NCBI GenBank assembly: GCA_964036155.1 | Contig: OZ038423.1 | Coordinates: 67,037,249-67,101,248 of the forward strand | Direction: 5' to 3' | Length of the DNA stretch: 64,000 nt | Source: Diploscapter coronatus | Lineage: Eukaryota; Nematoda; Chromadorea; Rhabditida; Rhabditidae | In this document: one piece after another, positions 34,101-46,400 of the stretch | How positions within the stretch are numbered: the stretch's first letter is position 1 | Layout of the letters: every line of letters starts with the position of its first letter | The notes under the pieces: model-generated | Told to the model about the DNA's origin: nothing | Seen by the model: the letters and a program-made list of their open reading frames with translations, nothing else | Databases searched by the model: none | Position numbers and translations under genes: made by a program

Positions 34101-37100
34101 ATTAGGAATTTTTCAAATAAAATTTAAAAATATGTAAAAGGGTATCAAAAACTGACCTTGTCATGCAATTTAGCCTTGACAGCTAATTTTTTCATTATCT
34201 TCCAAATTTTCAATCAAGCTTCTTTTCAAATAGTTCGGCGTCTAATCACTAATAATCAAGACTTCATTCTGATTTTACAGCCATTTTGTCGTGTTCATTT
34301 TTTGACATTCCGCCTTATCGCTCTATAATTTTTATCATTGCTCCATTTTTACATATCGCCATTTTGCGCTTTTTTGCCAATTTACAAGTCATCGCCACTG
34401 TTTTTTCCTGCCTTCGACGCTTCTGGACATTAAAGCTTCCCACTCCGATTTGATTTTTGGTTTCAACATTCATAATTTTTGTTGCAGTTTTAGTGCAAAT
34501 TTCAAATGCTAATATCATCATATTGTGACATTTTTCGGTTTATTTTTGTCGGCCATAAGCTGAAAAATCACTCAAATGCAATTACCACTTTCAAGTGAGC
34601 TTTCATTAATCATTGATGTCGATTTTAGAAAAAATATATGAAGTCTAAAAGTCTAAATTTCCGACTTCGCTGTTTGATTGTTTCAATTCCCCTCGTCGAG
34701 TTTCGAATTCGCAAACTTTTTTCCGTGCGTGAGACTTTCGAGTTGTTTTATCAGCCTCCCTCCATACGCTCGTTGCGATGCGACTTGACGGATTTGCGCC
34801 TTGCGAAACCGCGCAGAACAGTTGAACCAACAAATCGACCAAACCACAGGATCCTTTTCATGGAAAAGACACTACGGGAATTCTCTCGTAGATGATATTG
34901 CATAGACTAGAAAATACCGGATCTGATATCAAAGAGCCAACTTGAAAAATTCGGTGAACCCCCCACCACCAATCGTGCCAATTCTCACACCGATTCCACA
35001 CTCGGATTTCAATCGAAAACTCCAATATCCTTATTTGCGCAACCATTTCAAATAGACCTTTGCCACGTACAAAACGTCAATTTTCACAGCTATCCTTCTT
35101 TCGACTTTCATGGAATTTTCGTTAATCGGAAGGCTCACAAAATCGTAGCCTACTTATCTTAAAGAGAAAACTAAAGGATTAGAGAAAGTAGCTTTTGGTT
35201 TAGATCATGAAATCTTCGAAATCAATAGTGAGATTTCATTCAATTTCATGAAGCAAGAAGTTGCTACGATATTGTGCCTTCCAGGATATCTTGTGTTTTA
35301 ACTTGCCTTTTCCCAGAATCCGCGACAATTACTAGGTTCATTAGATTGTCGCATTCTCACCGAATTCCAGACAGAATTTTATCATCAAATCAAATTAATC
35401 ATATGAATATTCGCATTTCCCGTGTGAAATTGTTCACATTTTCCGCCGAAGTTCTCGAGGCAAAAACGCTTTCGAAAGTTGTCTGTTGAAATTTCCATCA
35501 TCATGCTACAAAACGAGAACAACTTGAATGACAAGGTCAGATTTTGTCTGGGGTAAATTCCCATAGAAAACTCGAGGTTCGTGGAATTCAAGTCTTATAC
35601 GAATTATCCTAAACTTTCGAATCTTTTAATTGTGAGTTTAATTTTTAGTTGAATTTTGCAAGTTTTTGTCGTGCCCCCATTACCGTTCTCGCTCGTCACA
35701 TGGCTTAGGAACACTATCGCAGGTCGGCAGTTTTTACTAGCCAAGTTCCGATGTTCCGTCGATTTTTGCAAAAAAAAGTACCAACAGTGAGATAGAGGAA
35801 AATTCTACGTGGCTCGCCATGAAAAACGCCCGATTTCGACAGGGGACGCGCTAAAAATGCCCAGTTTTGAAAAACTCCTTGCATATTGAAGACGAGTGAA
35901 GGACTTGGGGCTTATCGTATGACGATCATAGGGAAGAAAGGAGGGGATAGAACGATGCAAAGAGGTAAGATAAATGGAGAAAATTAAGAAAAACCCTATG
36001 AAATGGAAATTAAACACCTAGAGATGAGTGTGTGATGGTGGGATGAAAAGTCGGTCCAGTTGAAAGACGTTTCGAACGTAAAAACGGCGTTCCGTTGTTA
36101 CAAGCCTTCCATAAACTGCATAAATATGTCGCTGTAATTTATCCCATGTTGACTTTTCGACGTTTTTTGAGAAGAAATATATGGCTGTAAAATTTGACGT
36201 TCCATAAAATTTATAACGCTATATCTTCTCGTAAAGATAGTCAAATTTCACGCTTTCACTTACTGTTTATTTATTTCTGACCCTTCCTGAATTCACACTG
36301 ATATCATGATATTTCGTTAGTTGCAAGCGCGCAGTAGTGTTTATGTTACAAAATAGTTCAACTATTGTCTATTAGCTTGCGTCTGCAGAAAATTTTGTGA
36401 GATTGCATAATTTCAGTGCTATTTTTGTCAATCCAGAATTTATTTTTGCTTCATTCGTTGCCTCATAGCTTGAGAAACTACGTAATTTCGTTGCGTACAT
36501 TTATGCACATTTCATAATTTGCTTCTCTCGTAAATATCATAGACGTTTGTGAGCAATTATCCATCTTTCATGCCCTTTTTCAAGATAATTCTTTTACTTT
36601 CTCTGGTGCATCTCAATTTCTCACACTCCTACTCATCTAGCTTGTTGAAATTAATGCCACCTCCAAAAGATCAAGTTTGAAAAAATGATACTAGGTCATC
36701 ATGAATGTAATGCAACGTAGAATTTAGCATATTTCGATGCAAAAATTGCGTGGAGGTTCACTAATCTAAAGACTACGCGGAATATGCAACTTAATGCGTA
36801 GAGCATTCGCTAAAATAACTGCTAACTGGAGTTTTGAAATCTTTGATTCATTTGAAACTGGAGGAAATAGCCTCCACCAGACCAGATGTTGGTAGAAAAA
36901 TAATTACGATAAGCACTTTTCACGTCTTTCAGGGCGTTATAAGAGGATTAAGGAATCTTAGATTGTGTGCACCTCAAAGAAGCTTCATCATTGACTTTTT
37001 TCATAAAATAGGTACGGTATTTAAAATTTTATTGTCAGCAAATTGCATTTTAATTTTATCAGATCTAAAATTTACACGCACTAACAGAGTCTTTCGACAT

Positions 37101-38169
37101 TGTTTACATTCAACTTTTAATTTTTCATTTTATGTAATGGTTGTAAATGTGAAACATCGAGAATATTCAGTAGTTCTCTTAGGCTGTCAATCATTTTCAA
37201 CCGATGCTAATTGGCCAATTTACTTCCTGATAATCGCTACTGCAAAATTAGATATTCATTGAAAGGAGATTTTATGAGAGTAGACATTTTTCGTCGCGTC
37301 TCTTTATTTGAGTATATTTTTACAACTGATAACGCCGAAATCAACTAGACTTCGAAATATATAACCTCTAAATTTTAACAATGCTCAATTCTAATTATCG
37401 GTGTTCATAGACTCCATTTACAGCGAAACCACCAATTAGTGCTACATATTTCCAATTTTTCGAAGCCAGGTCAAACTGCCTAATGATGGTGTTCAGGCAG
37501 TTTTAACGCACACCAAATGCCATCATCCGACAGACCGACAGACTAATGATTGTGTGAAGTTGCGATGCAAAACTCAAACTTTATCGCTTATCAAATGTAA
37601 AGTGGAACGTTTAGTAAAGTTCTATTAATTTTGTAAGACTAAAGAATTGTTTTACCGTCAAAATATTTTATTTTAAGTTTTTAAAATAACTTCTGAATAA
37701 TTGCAATCAAGGTGGTCTTGGTCTAAAATAATTCTGCATTCATTTTTAAAGTGAAGGTTAAAAATATGAATAGTTAAATTTTACAAAACTAACCAACTTC
37801 TGCTAGACCAAAACTGAACAATTTCTGGTCATATTTATAATTTATAATATTGATATATTGTCTATGAAGATAGATACGTTTAGAAAATCTCCTGTAGCTA
37901 AATGTCGTAGGAGTAGGATAATTAGAGAAAAATTAGGTATTCATATTTCTCTATCGTCATCTAAGAATCAGGTGTTATTCTGATTTTAATACATTTCCGA
38001 GATAAGTCCGATTTCAGTCTTTTCAAAATATAATTCACAGCTATTCGTTATAGCCTAACTTTATCTACAATTTTAAAGAGTTCTTCAGAAGTAGGAATAT
38101 ACTAAAATTCGGAGCCACAAAAACCCAGCATACTTTACTTTTCTATTAGTATTTTGCGATGGTTATATT
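31146..38169. other. Gene-poor region, about 7 kb
   Basis: No splice-supported gene on either strand. It contains one foldback element (33135-33282) and a patch of higher GC around 34.6-35.0 kb with open frames on both strands but no family resemblance. Probably distal regulatory sequence or undetected non-coding genes. Confidence 0.5.
33135..33282. mobile_element. Foldback element family B, copy 2
   Basis: A 148-bp element: left GGCTCATAGAAAAGGACACC, right GGTGTCTTTTTCTAGGAGC, with a second inner palindrome (GACACCAGTTAGAAAAAG pairing with CTAAAATGGTGTC). The centre TTTCTAAGAAATAGTATGAG is shared with the copy at 51.4 kb. Confidence 0.75.
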
Positions 38170-38784
38170 TCATACACATACACAAGTTGGAGATTCAACG
38201 TTTGACGTTGAAAGACATCGCTTCTCCTTCACTGCAACTATTGTTTCTTCTTGCGTTCGACGGTCTTGAATTGCCTTCTCGCGTTGCTCCAGTTGAAAAC
38301 TGAGCTGTTCGTGTTTCTCCATCCAATCACTTTTCTTATTTCTCTTAATTATCCGGCATCTCTCGGTGATTTTCGCATCCTTTCCCAAATCCTCGAAGCG
38401 AATGCCGCCCTCGTGCAGGCGAGCGACGATATCTCCGCGCGCACAACTGTTGCAAAAAGACTTACTGCTGAAAATCGCTCTCTTCTACTTCTCCAGAAGA
38501 ACTGGTAATCCAATCCCGGCTGAAATAAGGCACAAGAATGATGAGAAATAGCGAGCGATCCTCGGAGTGAACAGAGACGAAAAGATAAAAACAAAAGTAA
38601 AACAATGAAAAATGAAGAAAAGCGCTCATGCAGTTCGTTGCTGTTAAAGTTTCCACTTCTGTATGTACACATTTCGAGCATCACATCCACTTTTCTAGTT
38701 ATTGACGTCAAGATACTTCTGAATCTCTCACGACCACTTTAGCTCTCCGCGTAGACATGACTCGATGACCCACAACCTACTCAT
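38170..38784 (-). CDS. Hypothetical small gene with charged helical C terminus
   Basis: The last exon (about 38456-38170) is convincing: after a CAACAG acceptor it reads ARGDIVARLHEGGIRFEDLG, KDAKITERCRIIKRNKKSDW and a highly charged, probably coiled-coil stretch (EQLSFQLEQREKAIQDRRTQ), ending in TGA at 38170-38172. It joins in phase to an upstream exon ending VEESDFQ (about 38525-38470). The 5' part is uncertain: a start at 38784 (MSRLWVIESCLRGELKWS) with donor TC|GTGAGAG would lead to an exon reading SGNFNSNELHER, but the junction to the next exon is out of phase by eye. Isolated in a gene-poor region. No family recognised. Confidence 0.45.
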
Positions 38785-41700
38785 TTTTCATACGTCATTT
38801 CTCCGAATGGATAGAATGAAATTCGAAAAGTTGAAATGCATGTTTTGAAGTCTAGTCTTGAAAATTGAAATCTACCATTGGCAATACTGTAGTTCTCATT
38901 ATTTAGAATCCAGAAAACTAATTTGCATATGATTTCTGACCGAAAGATTAATTTAGCCCATTCCTTATCCAAATATCGTTCGTTCATTTGAGCACTCTAC
39001 ACATATATTATGAACGAATGTAAATCGCATTTCAATTATTTCCGTCATTGATCTTTGCTCTCCGCCCTCTCCCTCTTTTTGGATCAAGAGAAGCATATCT
39101 GCATCTTCAAATACGCCAATTTTGAATTTCATGGAAGAAGAAGAGCTTCGAAAAATGTCAAAGCTCAGGCGAAGATAGAATTTTGCGTCATTTTGTCGTC
39201 AAATTTTACCTCATCTTAATAGATAGGCTCAAAATATGACATCCTAAAATTATATACAAAATACGAAGCGATAGTAATTGCTCTCTAATGCATTAATAGA
39301 AGGCGAGTGTTTCCATATAATGACTAGTTCGGCAATTTATTAGCCAACTCTTTCTAACTTTGCCACTTTCTAGAAATTGTGAGATTCGTGAGCAATGATA
39401 TTCCCACGATATTCCGAGTCTAGTTATTCAATTTATACGGTAGGCTAGGATTTATCTTATTGTTGTTGTGTGCATACTTTTACTTTGCTTTACTTTCTCG
39501 AAATTTTACTGCTTTTGATTTTTTCCGACTTTACACAAAACTTTCCTCGTGTTTAAACTCCGTCGGAAAGTAAGCATATTCATGTTTGCAAAATATTTGT
39601 TACAAAATTCCATACGAGCTCTCTTCATGTGTAATCTGAATCACTATAGAGAATTTTCCTAGTAACGAAAAACCACAATCAACAGTCATCAAGAACAATT
39701 TTAGAGAGGAGCGATCAAATAAACTCAGTCATTTCTATCCGATGTTCTTTAACATTCTAAACAAAACTGTTAATTTCTGCCTACCCAAATGATAATCGCT
39801 GGTATATTTGGGGTGTTTTGGTAGATGTTAAATCTTGACTTATGACGCTTAGCAGCGTTACGCCGTGGATAAGCCATTGTCCAGGATAATCGGTTATCAG
39901 TTACCTTATCTTAAGGGGACTATCGAAAGCAGAATAGCTAAGCGCGCGCAGAATGCACTCGCAGATCCGCATTCTTCTCGAACCGGTCACTTCAATCCTT
40001 CCAGAGCACGTTGCATTTTGCATCACAGCGCCGGCTTATTTTCGTCTAATTCCTTGGCCTAATTTTGCGCGAAGCGCCCTGTTTCTCCAAGCGTGTTTGC
40101 TCGTATATTTTAGTCCTATCCACAGTAAGCAGTCATGTGATATGATTTTAGACCTTAGCTTCGGCTATTCTAAGCTCCAATATCTAGCTCAAGATCTAAA
40201 TTAAACGGCACATCTCATGTTCACGTCTAAACTTGATCATACTCTAGGGCTTCCAGAGTTAATTTAAGCCGACGATTTCTTTGCAAAATTTGAAAATGCG
40301 CAATATTTTGATGTTCACGTATAAAGTGAAATCATAAGTTGAAATTTCGAAGCTATTTTTAGGGATTGCTACATTTTATGTCTATTATTACTCCCGAGCA
40401 CAAACAATGGAAAAAGGATTAGATTCGGAAAATCCCAAATCGTTTCCTTGAAATTTAGCCAAAAGACTTATTCATAGCTCGATTTCACCCACTGAGGATA
40501 TTCTAAAAGCATTCTGAAAGTGAATGCAATTTTAGGATTAACGTAGATTGTTGCGGCAGCTGTTATTCAATGCAATATGCGCAAAAGGCATACGCAGTTA
40601 ACAAATGTTCAACTTATGAAAAATTAAAAATATAAAATATCTCCCCGTTCACCCTCACTCTCAGCATTTTAGACATTCATTTAGAAGAAAATTGCTAACC
40701 AGAATCAAAACGATCTCCAAACTAAAACTTTCCCAGATTACGGTAAAATTCTTTGAAATCGATACGTAGAATCTTTACCCTACTCTATCACGAGATAAAC
40801 AGTGCTCGTTTCCTATGCTCTTGCGTGTCTATTTCTGAACATCGGGCCTTCCTTGTTTATCTCTTTATCTTTATCTCTTGTAAGCGCCTTATCACTTGTC
40901 CTTCTCATTTTCTTATCATCTCCTCAAGTACCAATAACTATCATAACTATCTTGCTTCTCCTCGAGCAGTTTAACTATAATCGGATTTATTCTTGAAGCG
41001 TGATAAGCCGAAATTGCGTCATACGCGCGTCCGAAAATGCCACCAGAGCGTAACGAACGAACACTCATTTTTGGAGAAAACAAAAATGCGGTAACATCAA
41101 AAATTCGACAGATTTACCCTCATATCCTGTTTTTTTTTCTATTATCACTACCGGACTTATGTGGGACGTAGAAATTTCTAAACTCTCGACAGATAAAGCT
41201 TAATTCTAGTTTTGAAACAGTCAATTTCCTTTTGTTTCTCGAAATTAAATGACTCTCGGTCAAACGGAAGGATATCCATACGAGCGCGGCTCAAGCCTTA
41301 CTACTTCTGAATTCCACATTGTCCCGATCAAAGTAACAAGAATTCTCTCTAATAAATTTATGGGAGCAATAAAGCACTACAGCGATGTTGCAAATCATGC
41401 TTATCGCTCTCGTTTGACGCAAACTGCTTCATTATTGCGAAATGTTATTTTTAACCGGCTCATGTTTCCTGATAGATAAAACTCTAACAAAATCTCTAAT
41501 TCCCAAACGGAATACATACATCATGTAATTTCTATATTTTGCATTCGAGACCTATTTGTTATTCTGACTTGGTCAGCTTTCACGTGTATTCCCTAGGATT
41601 TATCGAGTATTTGCATCCAAATCTGCAATCGCATCCTCACTACCTGTGCCTTATCGTCTACAAGCTTATCACTGATTTCGACTGATTAGCAGTGACATGC

Positions 41701-42074
41701 GGTGCCGCTAAGCGAATAAACCAAAATAAACCAACGGCTAAACGCTTTATGTGTCGGTTTTACCGATGACGACCTGAGTTGTAACTAGTGCGATTAGCCG
41801 GTGCTGAGAATCTGAAAGAAGGAAAAATCGCGCATACGATTTTTGCATAAAAGGGAAGATTCTGTACGGAAGGGCCTTTTCTACACATTCGCCACAGATA
41901 CTCGAGCTTTGCTTTGTGCATAGATTAAAAGTAGAATGTCTCTATGAAATCTCATAATCTAGTTACAAAAATTCTATCTGTCTTCTTCAGAATATTGTCT
42001 ACATAGCTCACAAATTTTTCGATAACCTTTGCCTTCATTTGAATCAGCTATTCTTTCTAACTAACGAATTTCAG
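38785..42074. other. Upstream region of the DM-domain gene, rich in GATA-type sites
   Basis: About 3.3 kb with no supported exon. GATA-type motifs recur (for example GATAAG and TTATC around 39870-39920, five TTATC at 40857-40917, and sites near 41.0 and 41.66 kb). A paired AATAAACC / ATAAACC forkhead-like string lies near 41717-41733. Probably regulatory DNA for the gene starting at 42075. Confidence 0.4.
40857..40917. promoter_or_regulatory. Cluster of GATA-type binding motifs
   Basis: TTATC occurs at 40857, 40865, 40871, 40889 and 40913, with further GATAA at 40794 and 41002, seven within about 210 bp of a pyrimidine-rich tract. It is 1.1-1.2 kb upstream of the DM gene start. Candidate enhancer; partly explainable by base composition. 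Confidence 0.35.
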
Positions 42075-43422
42075 ATGATTTCCTGTGAGATGACCTCGCC
42101 GGCGAAATCTCCAGCCGAATGCAAACGATTCTATGGACTCGGCAAGAAGATCCCCAAAGGTTTATAGAAATTCATAGACCTTGAAAATGATAACTTCATT
42201 TCAGACGTGAAGCGACACTGTGGAATGTGCAGACAGCATGGAATCACTGTCGAAACCCGAGGACATCTCTGTCAATTCAAGAACTGCGACTGTCTGAAGG
42301 TAGTTGAATAAACGATTTCCTCAAAATAGGAGTTGTTTATGATAGCGCATAAGGGGTTACCCTGAGCTTTCCTAATGTCTATCTCGATGTAGAGTTGAAT
42401 TTGATGGATGAGTTTTATCGATAAAATAACCCTAGAACTTAGTGCGCCAAAACAATAACAAGTCTTTATATATCTGTCGATTTTAAATTCAAATTTCAGT
42501 GCAAACTAGTGAAGCAACGACGCTCAATCATGTCGACCCAAATCCGTCTTCGGAGAGAACAGGACAAGAAGTTTCAGGTTAAACTAAATACACTCAATCT
42601 TTTTAAAACTATCACTTTAGCGCACAACAGATATCGCAGAAGCCGATATCGTTCCTTGGAAGAGTGGCAAGAGCCCAAAAGCTCTGACAACCCCACAGTT
42701 GAAGGATGACACAAACATGTGCTATTTCTGCCAGAAGTGTAAGAACCACGGCGTTCTGATGTGGAAAAAGGTATACATCAGTCGAAATTCATTCAAACTA
42801 TGTTGCCGATTTTCAGGACCATAAGAAGAATTGCGAATATGCAAATTGCCGCTGTGAACAGTGCGATCTAATTGATACCCGGCGCGCGCTCGATCGACAC
42901 ATCAAGAACAATAAAGGCTCGTCACCTGCAAGAGGCTCGCTCGACTCGAACTCGTCAACTGGGTCATCAACTAGGGAATCGTCTTCTGAAGAGAGTTGCA
43001 GTAGCAGTGCCATCTCATCTCTGCTGCCTACCCCTGTGCCGACCTCGATATTCAGCATCTCCAATCTCATGCAATCGTCACAACCGGTATGAGGATCAAA
43101 ATCAATGATTATTTTCAAGGGTAATTTCTAGATATCATCGCCCACGACCTCGCTGACTCCAGAATCTTCCTCATCATCAGTCGACCTTTCCCATCCTTTG
43201 CTCCCAGCAGCTCCACTTGTCAACCCACTTGCATCGATGTTCCCGTTTCCACCTGGCGCTCATCTGCCTCTGTCAATCTTCCCACCTTCCCCTCTCTACG
43301 CCTCATTTCTGCCTCTATCCCCAGGTATTCCAGCCTCAACAGCAGCTTCAGTATTGTCTCAACTCGAAATGCAAATCCTTCTCTCAAATCTGACATCCAT
43401 GTCAAGAAATCATTCGGTGTGA
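42075..43422 (+). CDS. DM-domain transcription factor with two DM domains (MAB-3/DMD-3-like)
   Basis: Exons: 42075 to about 42160 (MISCEMTSPAKSPAECKRFY), about 42205-42298, 42500-42576, 42619-42769, 42817-43089 and 43131-43422. DM domain 1 reads HCGMCRQHGITVETRGHLCQ, then FKNCDCLKCKLVKQRR, followed by the recognition-helix-like STQIRLRREQDKKFQ. DM domain 2 reads CQKCKNHGVLMWKKDHKKNC, then EYANCRCEQCDLIDTRRALD. The C terminus is Ser-rich and then Pro-rich. Two DM domains in one protein is characteristic of C. elegans MAB-3 and DMD-3, which direct male development; which one this matches cannot be settled here. The ATG directly follows a TTTCAG, so a spliced leader or a 5' UTR exon is likely. 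Sequence-specific DNA binding and nuclear location follow from the family. Confidence 0.88.
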
Positions 43423-46400
43423 TGATAAGTGATAATTCGAAAAAGATATTATCTTTGGGATTAAATGAAATGTTACAAAATTCTCAGTACATGTGCATTT
43501 TATCAACATTGTGAATTCGTTTCTTTCTACCTGCCATAAACATATTGTAGGTTAGATTTCAAACTAATTATTCAATTTTCATATATTTGGCTGAAGACTA
43601 TTATCGTAATGCATATTGTCATTTGATTTGAATGTATTGTTTAAAAACAACCGTGACAATCTTCACTGTTATCATTCTGGATTTTAACGGATTAACTTTA
43701 CGAGATTTTAATTCTTGCGTAATCGGATTTATAAATCTTCAAAATTTCTATCCATTTTTTGTTTACTCAAATGTTACTATACAAATTTATTGGCTGAATT
43801 GAGTTTTATTGTCGGGTAGAACGTAAATAAATATTTGGTTGATTTATCAAATGTTACTACAGAAATCAGAAATGCCATCGTTTGCAAAAAAAATTTCCAG
43901 AGAAAAAACTGAAAACTACCCGTACACAGTTATGAGTAGAGATGCACAATTTTGGCTCTGATGAATTGTTATCAACTTCAAATCAGTTATTTCAAAATAG
44001 AAATACTATGTACTTTGATTCGTGTATACCGTTTTCATCCAAATCTGGCCCTGGCTTTCAATTTTCTAGCTTCTCGTTCGCTCTCTAATTTCCAAACGTT
44101 CTTTCACTCTCCCTTTCCTTGACGCATTTAGCTTTGGACGTCAAACAAAGTAAAGCGACTGTAGCTCGGTGATAGGATGCTGAGTTTAGAAAAGTCGTTT
44201 GGAAACTCATGACTTTCTTCTTTGCAATAGTTTTTGTCATATTTCGCCTCAAGAGGCTAGAGATAGTTGAAATCGAGTGACAAGTAAGAGTCGGAACCAG
44301 ATTTTTATGAAAACAGTAATTATGCTTTGGCAAAACTATTCTTTGTTTATCATTCTGGTATATCAAGTGCATTTTCTGGATGACAGATTACTGTCGTTCA
44401 TTTCTTTCATTGTGTCAAATATAAGGACGGCAACTCCTGATCATCGATACAATCTCCAATTGAGTTGTGCTAAACTACAGACATGGAGAGATTTGGTCAG
44501 CACCGTCCTTACTGTTCGTCTGGTTGGCGAAGTTTGTTCTTCTGTTCATGTGACGAGAATAGGTCGCATCAGTTTTAGTTTTTCCAACTTTTTTCTTTTT
44601 TCCTAGTACTATTCTCGAGGTCACCATTCTAATTTCTCTCGCCTTATCGACTATTTCGACTGTTTTATTGAAGTGAAGCGGGAAGAATCAACCAACTTGA
44701 GAATTATCGCAGACCAACAAGATGGGTGGTAATTTTCGTTATGATGAATTATGATCGATACTAGTTTTTCTTTACTTAAGAAACTTTCTGCAGATGAAAT
44801 AATCTAATTGATATATGTTTATTTTTTCATATTACTATCAAAATTTGCACTTACCGAAGGTGAGCTTCGACGAAAGTTTTGCTATGTTTCTAAAATCTTG
44901 CATCTTCGGAAAGTAATTAATAAGATCCATTATGAATAAAATTTGGAAATTGAAGAGAACATGATAGATAAGAAATGAGTGATGTTTTTAATTTGAAGAC
45001 TTTTAACAGAACAAGAAATTTGACACAAATGAATGCTGAATGCGTATTAAAATTCTCTACATCAACATATCTTCAATAGAATGTATACGTAAAAATTATC
45101 CATCCTTCTCTTATTGAACGTTTTCATAAAATTATAAAAATCTATCAGATTATCCCTACATTCTATGTATCCTTTTGACCTAGATACATAAGGAACTTCT
45201 ATCAGGCTGATCCAATTGACCGCATAAAGCCTTTCAAAATGGGTTCAATTTGGAAGGAATATCAAAAAGGGAATAATCAATGCAAGAGATAAATGTTATT
45301 TCCAATTCTCAATTCTCTTCGATTTCACAATCTCACGTTCTGACTCCGCCTTTCAGTTTCTTCTGATGCAAGGTGTGACAGTAAATGGTAGGCGAGGAGA
45401 AGGCATGGTATTGTTGAGAGTAGTGTGAAATGTTGAAAGGCTTGAAGCATGAATAATTTATCCTTTTATCCTGATTAATTTTATAGTAAACATTTTTCTG
45501 CATATTTTTTCATTTTACAGTACGCTTGAAGTGTCCATTTTAATTTCAACTTTTTAAACCATATTCATAAATATCTAAAAAATATTCTTTAAAATTTTGT
45601 CATATTCAGTGAAAATAATTCCAATAAAAATCTGACATTTCGATTTTGCTTTTTCATTGTGGTATAATTGTCTCGTCGTTATCAAACCACGTATCTGTTT
45701 GCGAATAGATATTTTCTAAACTTATGATGCGATTTGAGCTTTTATTTGATAATAAAATTTTAGGCTTAATAAAAAGTCAGCTAATCCATGTTCGCCTAAA
45801 TTGAACAAGCCATGGATATCTAAATTATTCGAAAAAGAACCTAATATTGATATTCTTTATGAAAAATCGCGATTATACATTTTCTAGAAGGTTAACGAGT
45901 AAGTTACAATAAGAGATAATTAAACTCATTTTGTATTATTTAGATTTAAAGATTGGACCGCAATACTCGACAAGGCTTTAATTGAAGATATATGAAATGA
46001 TATAATAACTTTAAATTTAGAAATTGAAAAGGCGTATAAAAATAATTTCGACGGCAACATAGTCATTTTAAAATATTCAGTTTGATCTTTGCTATGATTT
46101 AGGAGAAACGTTTTTATATCATTAACAAATTCACAAGAAATAACTTATAATGAATGAATTTGGAAAATTTGATTTATCGAAAATATCATGCATTCCATTT
46201 GTTAGGCGTCTAATGTCACATTATATTTAACTGAGATTATCATGTGAAACATCCCATTTTAATATGATCGTCTTGACTGAGAACTCATAATTTTCAATTA
46301 TCATTTATCAAAGTTCATATTTTAACTTGTCTAAAGTTTCATGTAAAATAGTCGAATTGAAATGTTTATCAGTGTATCTTTTCAAATTCTTATCAATAAC

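Noticed and set aside
34638..34895. Overlapping open frames on both strands in a GC-richer patch
   Set aside because: Neither has introns, signal peptide or family resemblance; treated as non-coding.
36834..37262. 142-codon open frame on the plus strand
   Set aside because: No splice context, no recognisable domain, and base composition equal to the surrounding non-coding DNA.
44145..44215. tRNA-like string with TAGCTCGGTGATAGG
   Set aside because: No matching T arm (no GGTTCGAATCC-like B box) and no paired acceptor stem by eye.
44712..44730. TGGGTGGTAATTTTC, resembling a TRA-1/GLI-type site downstream of the DM gene
   Set aside because: Core ends in GGTA rather than GGTC and it lies 1.3 kb downstream; a single imperfect match is expected by chance.
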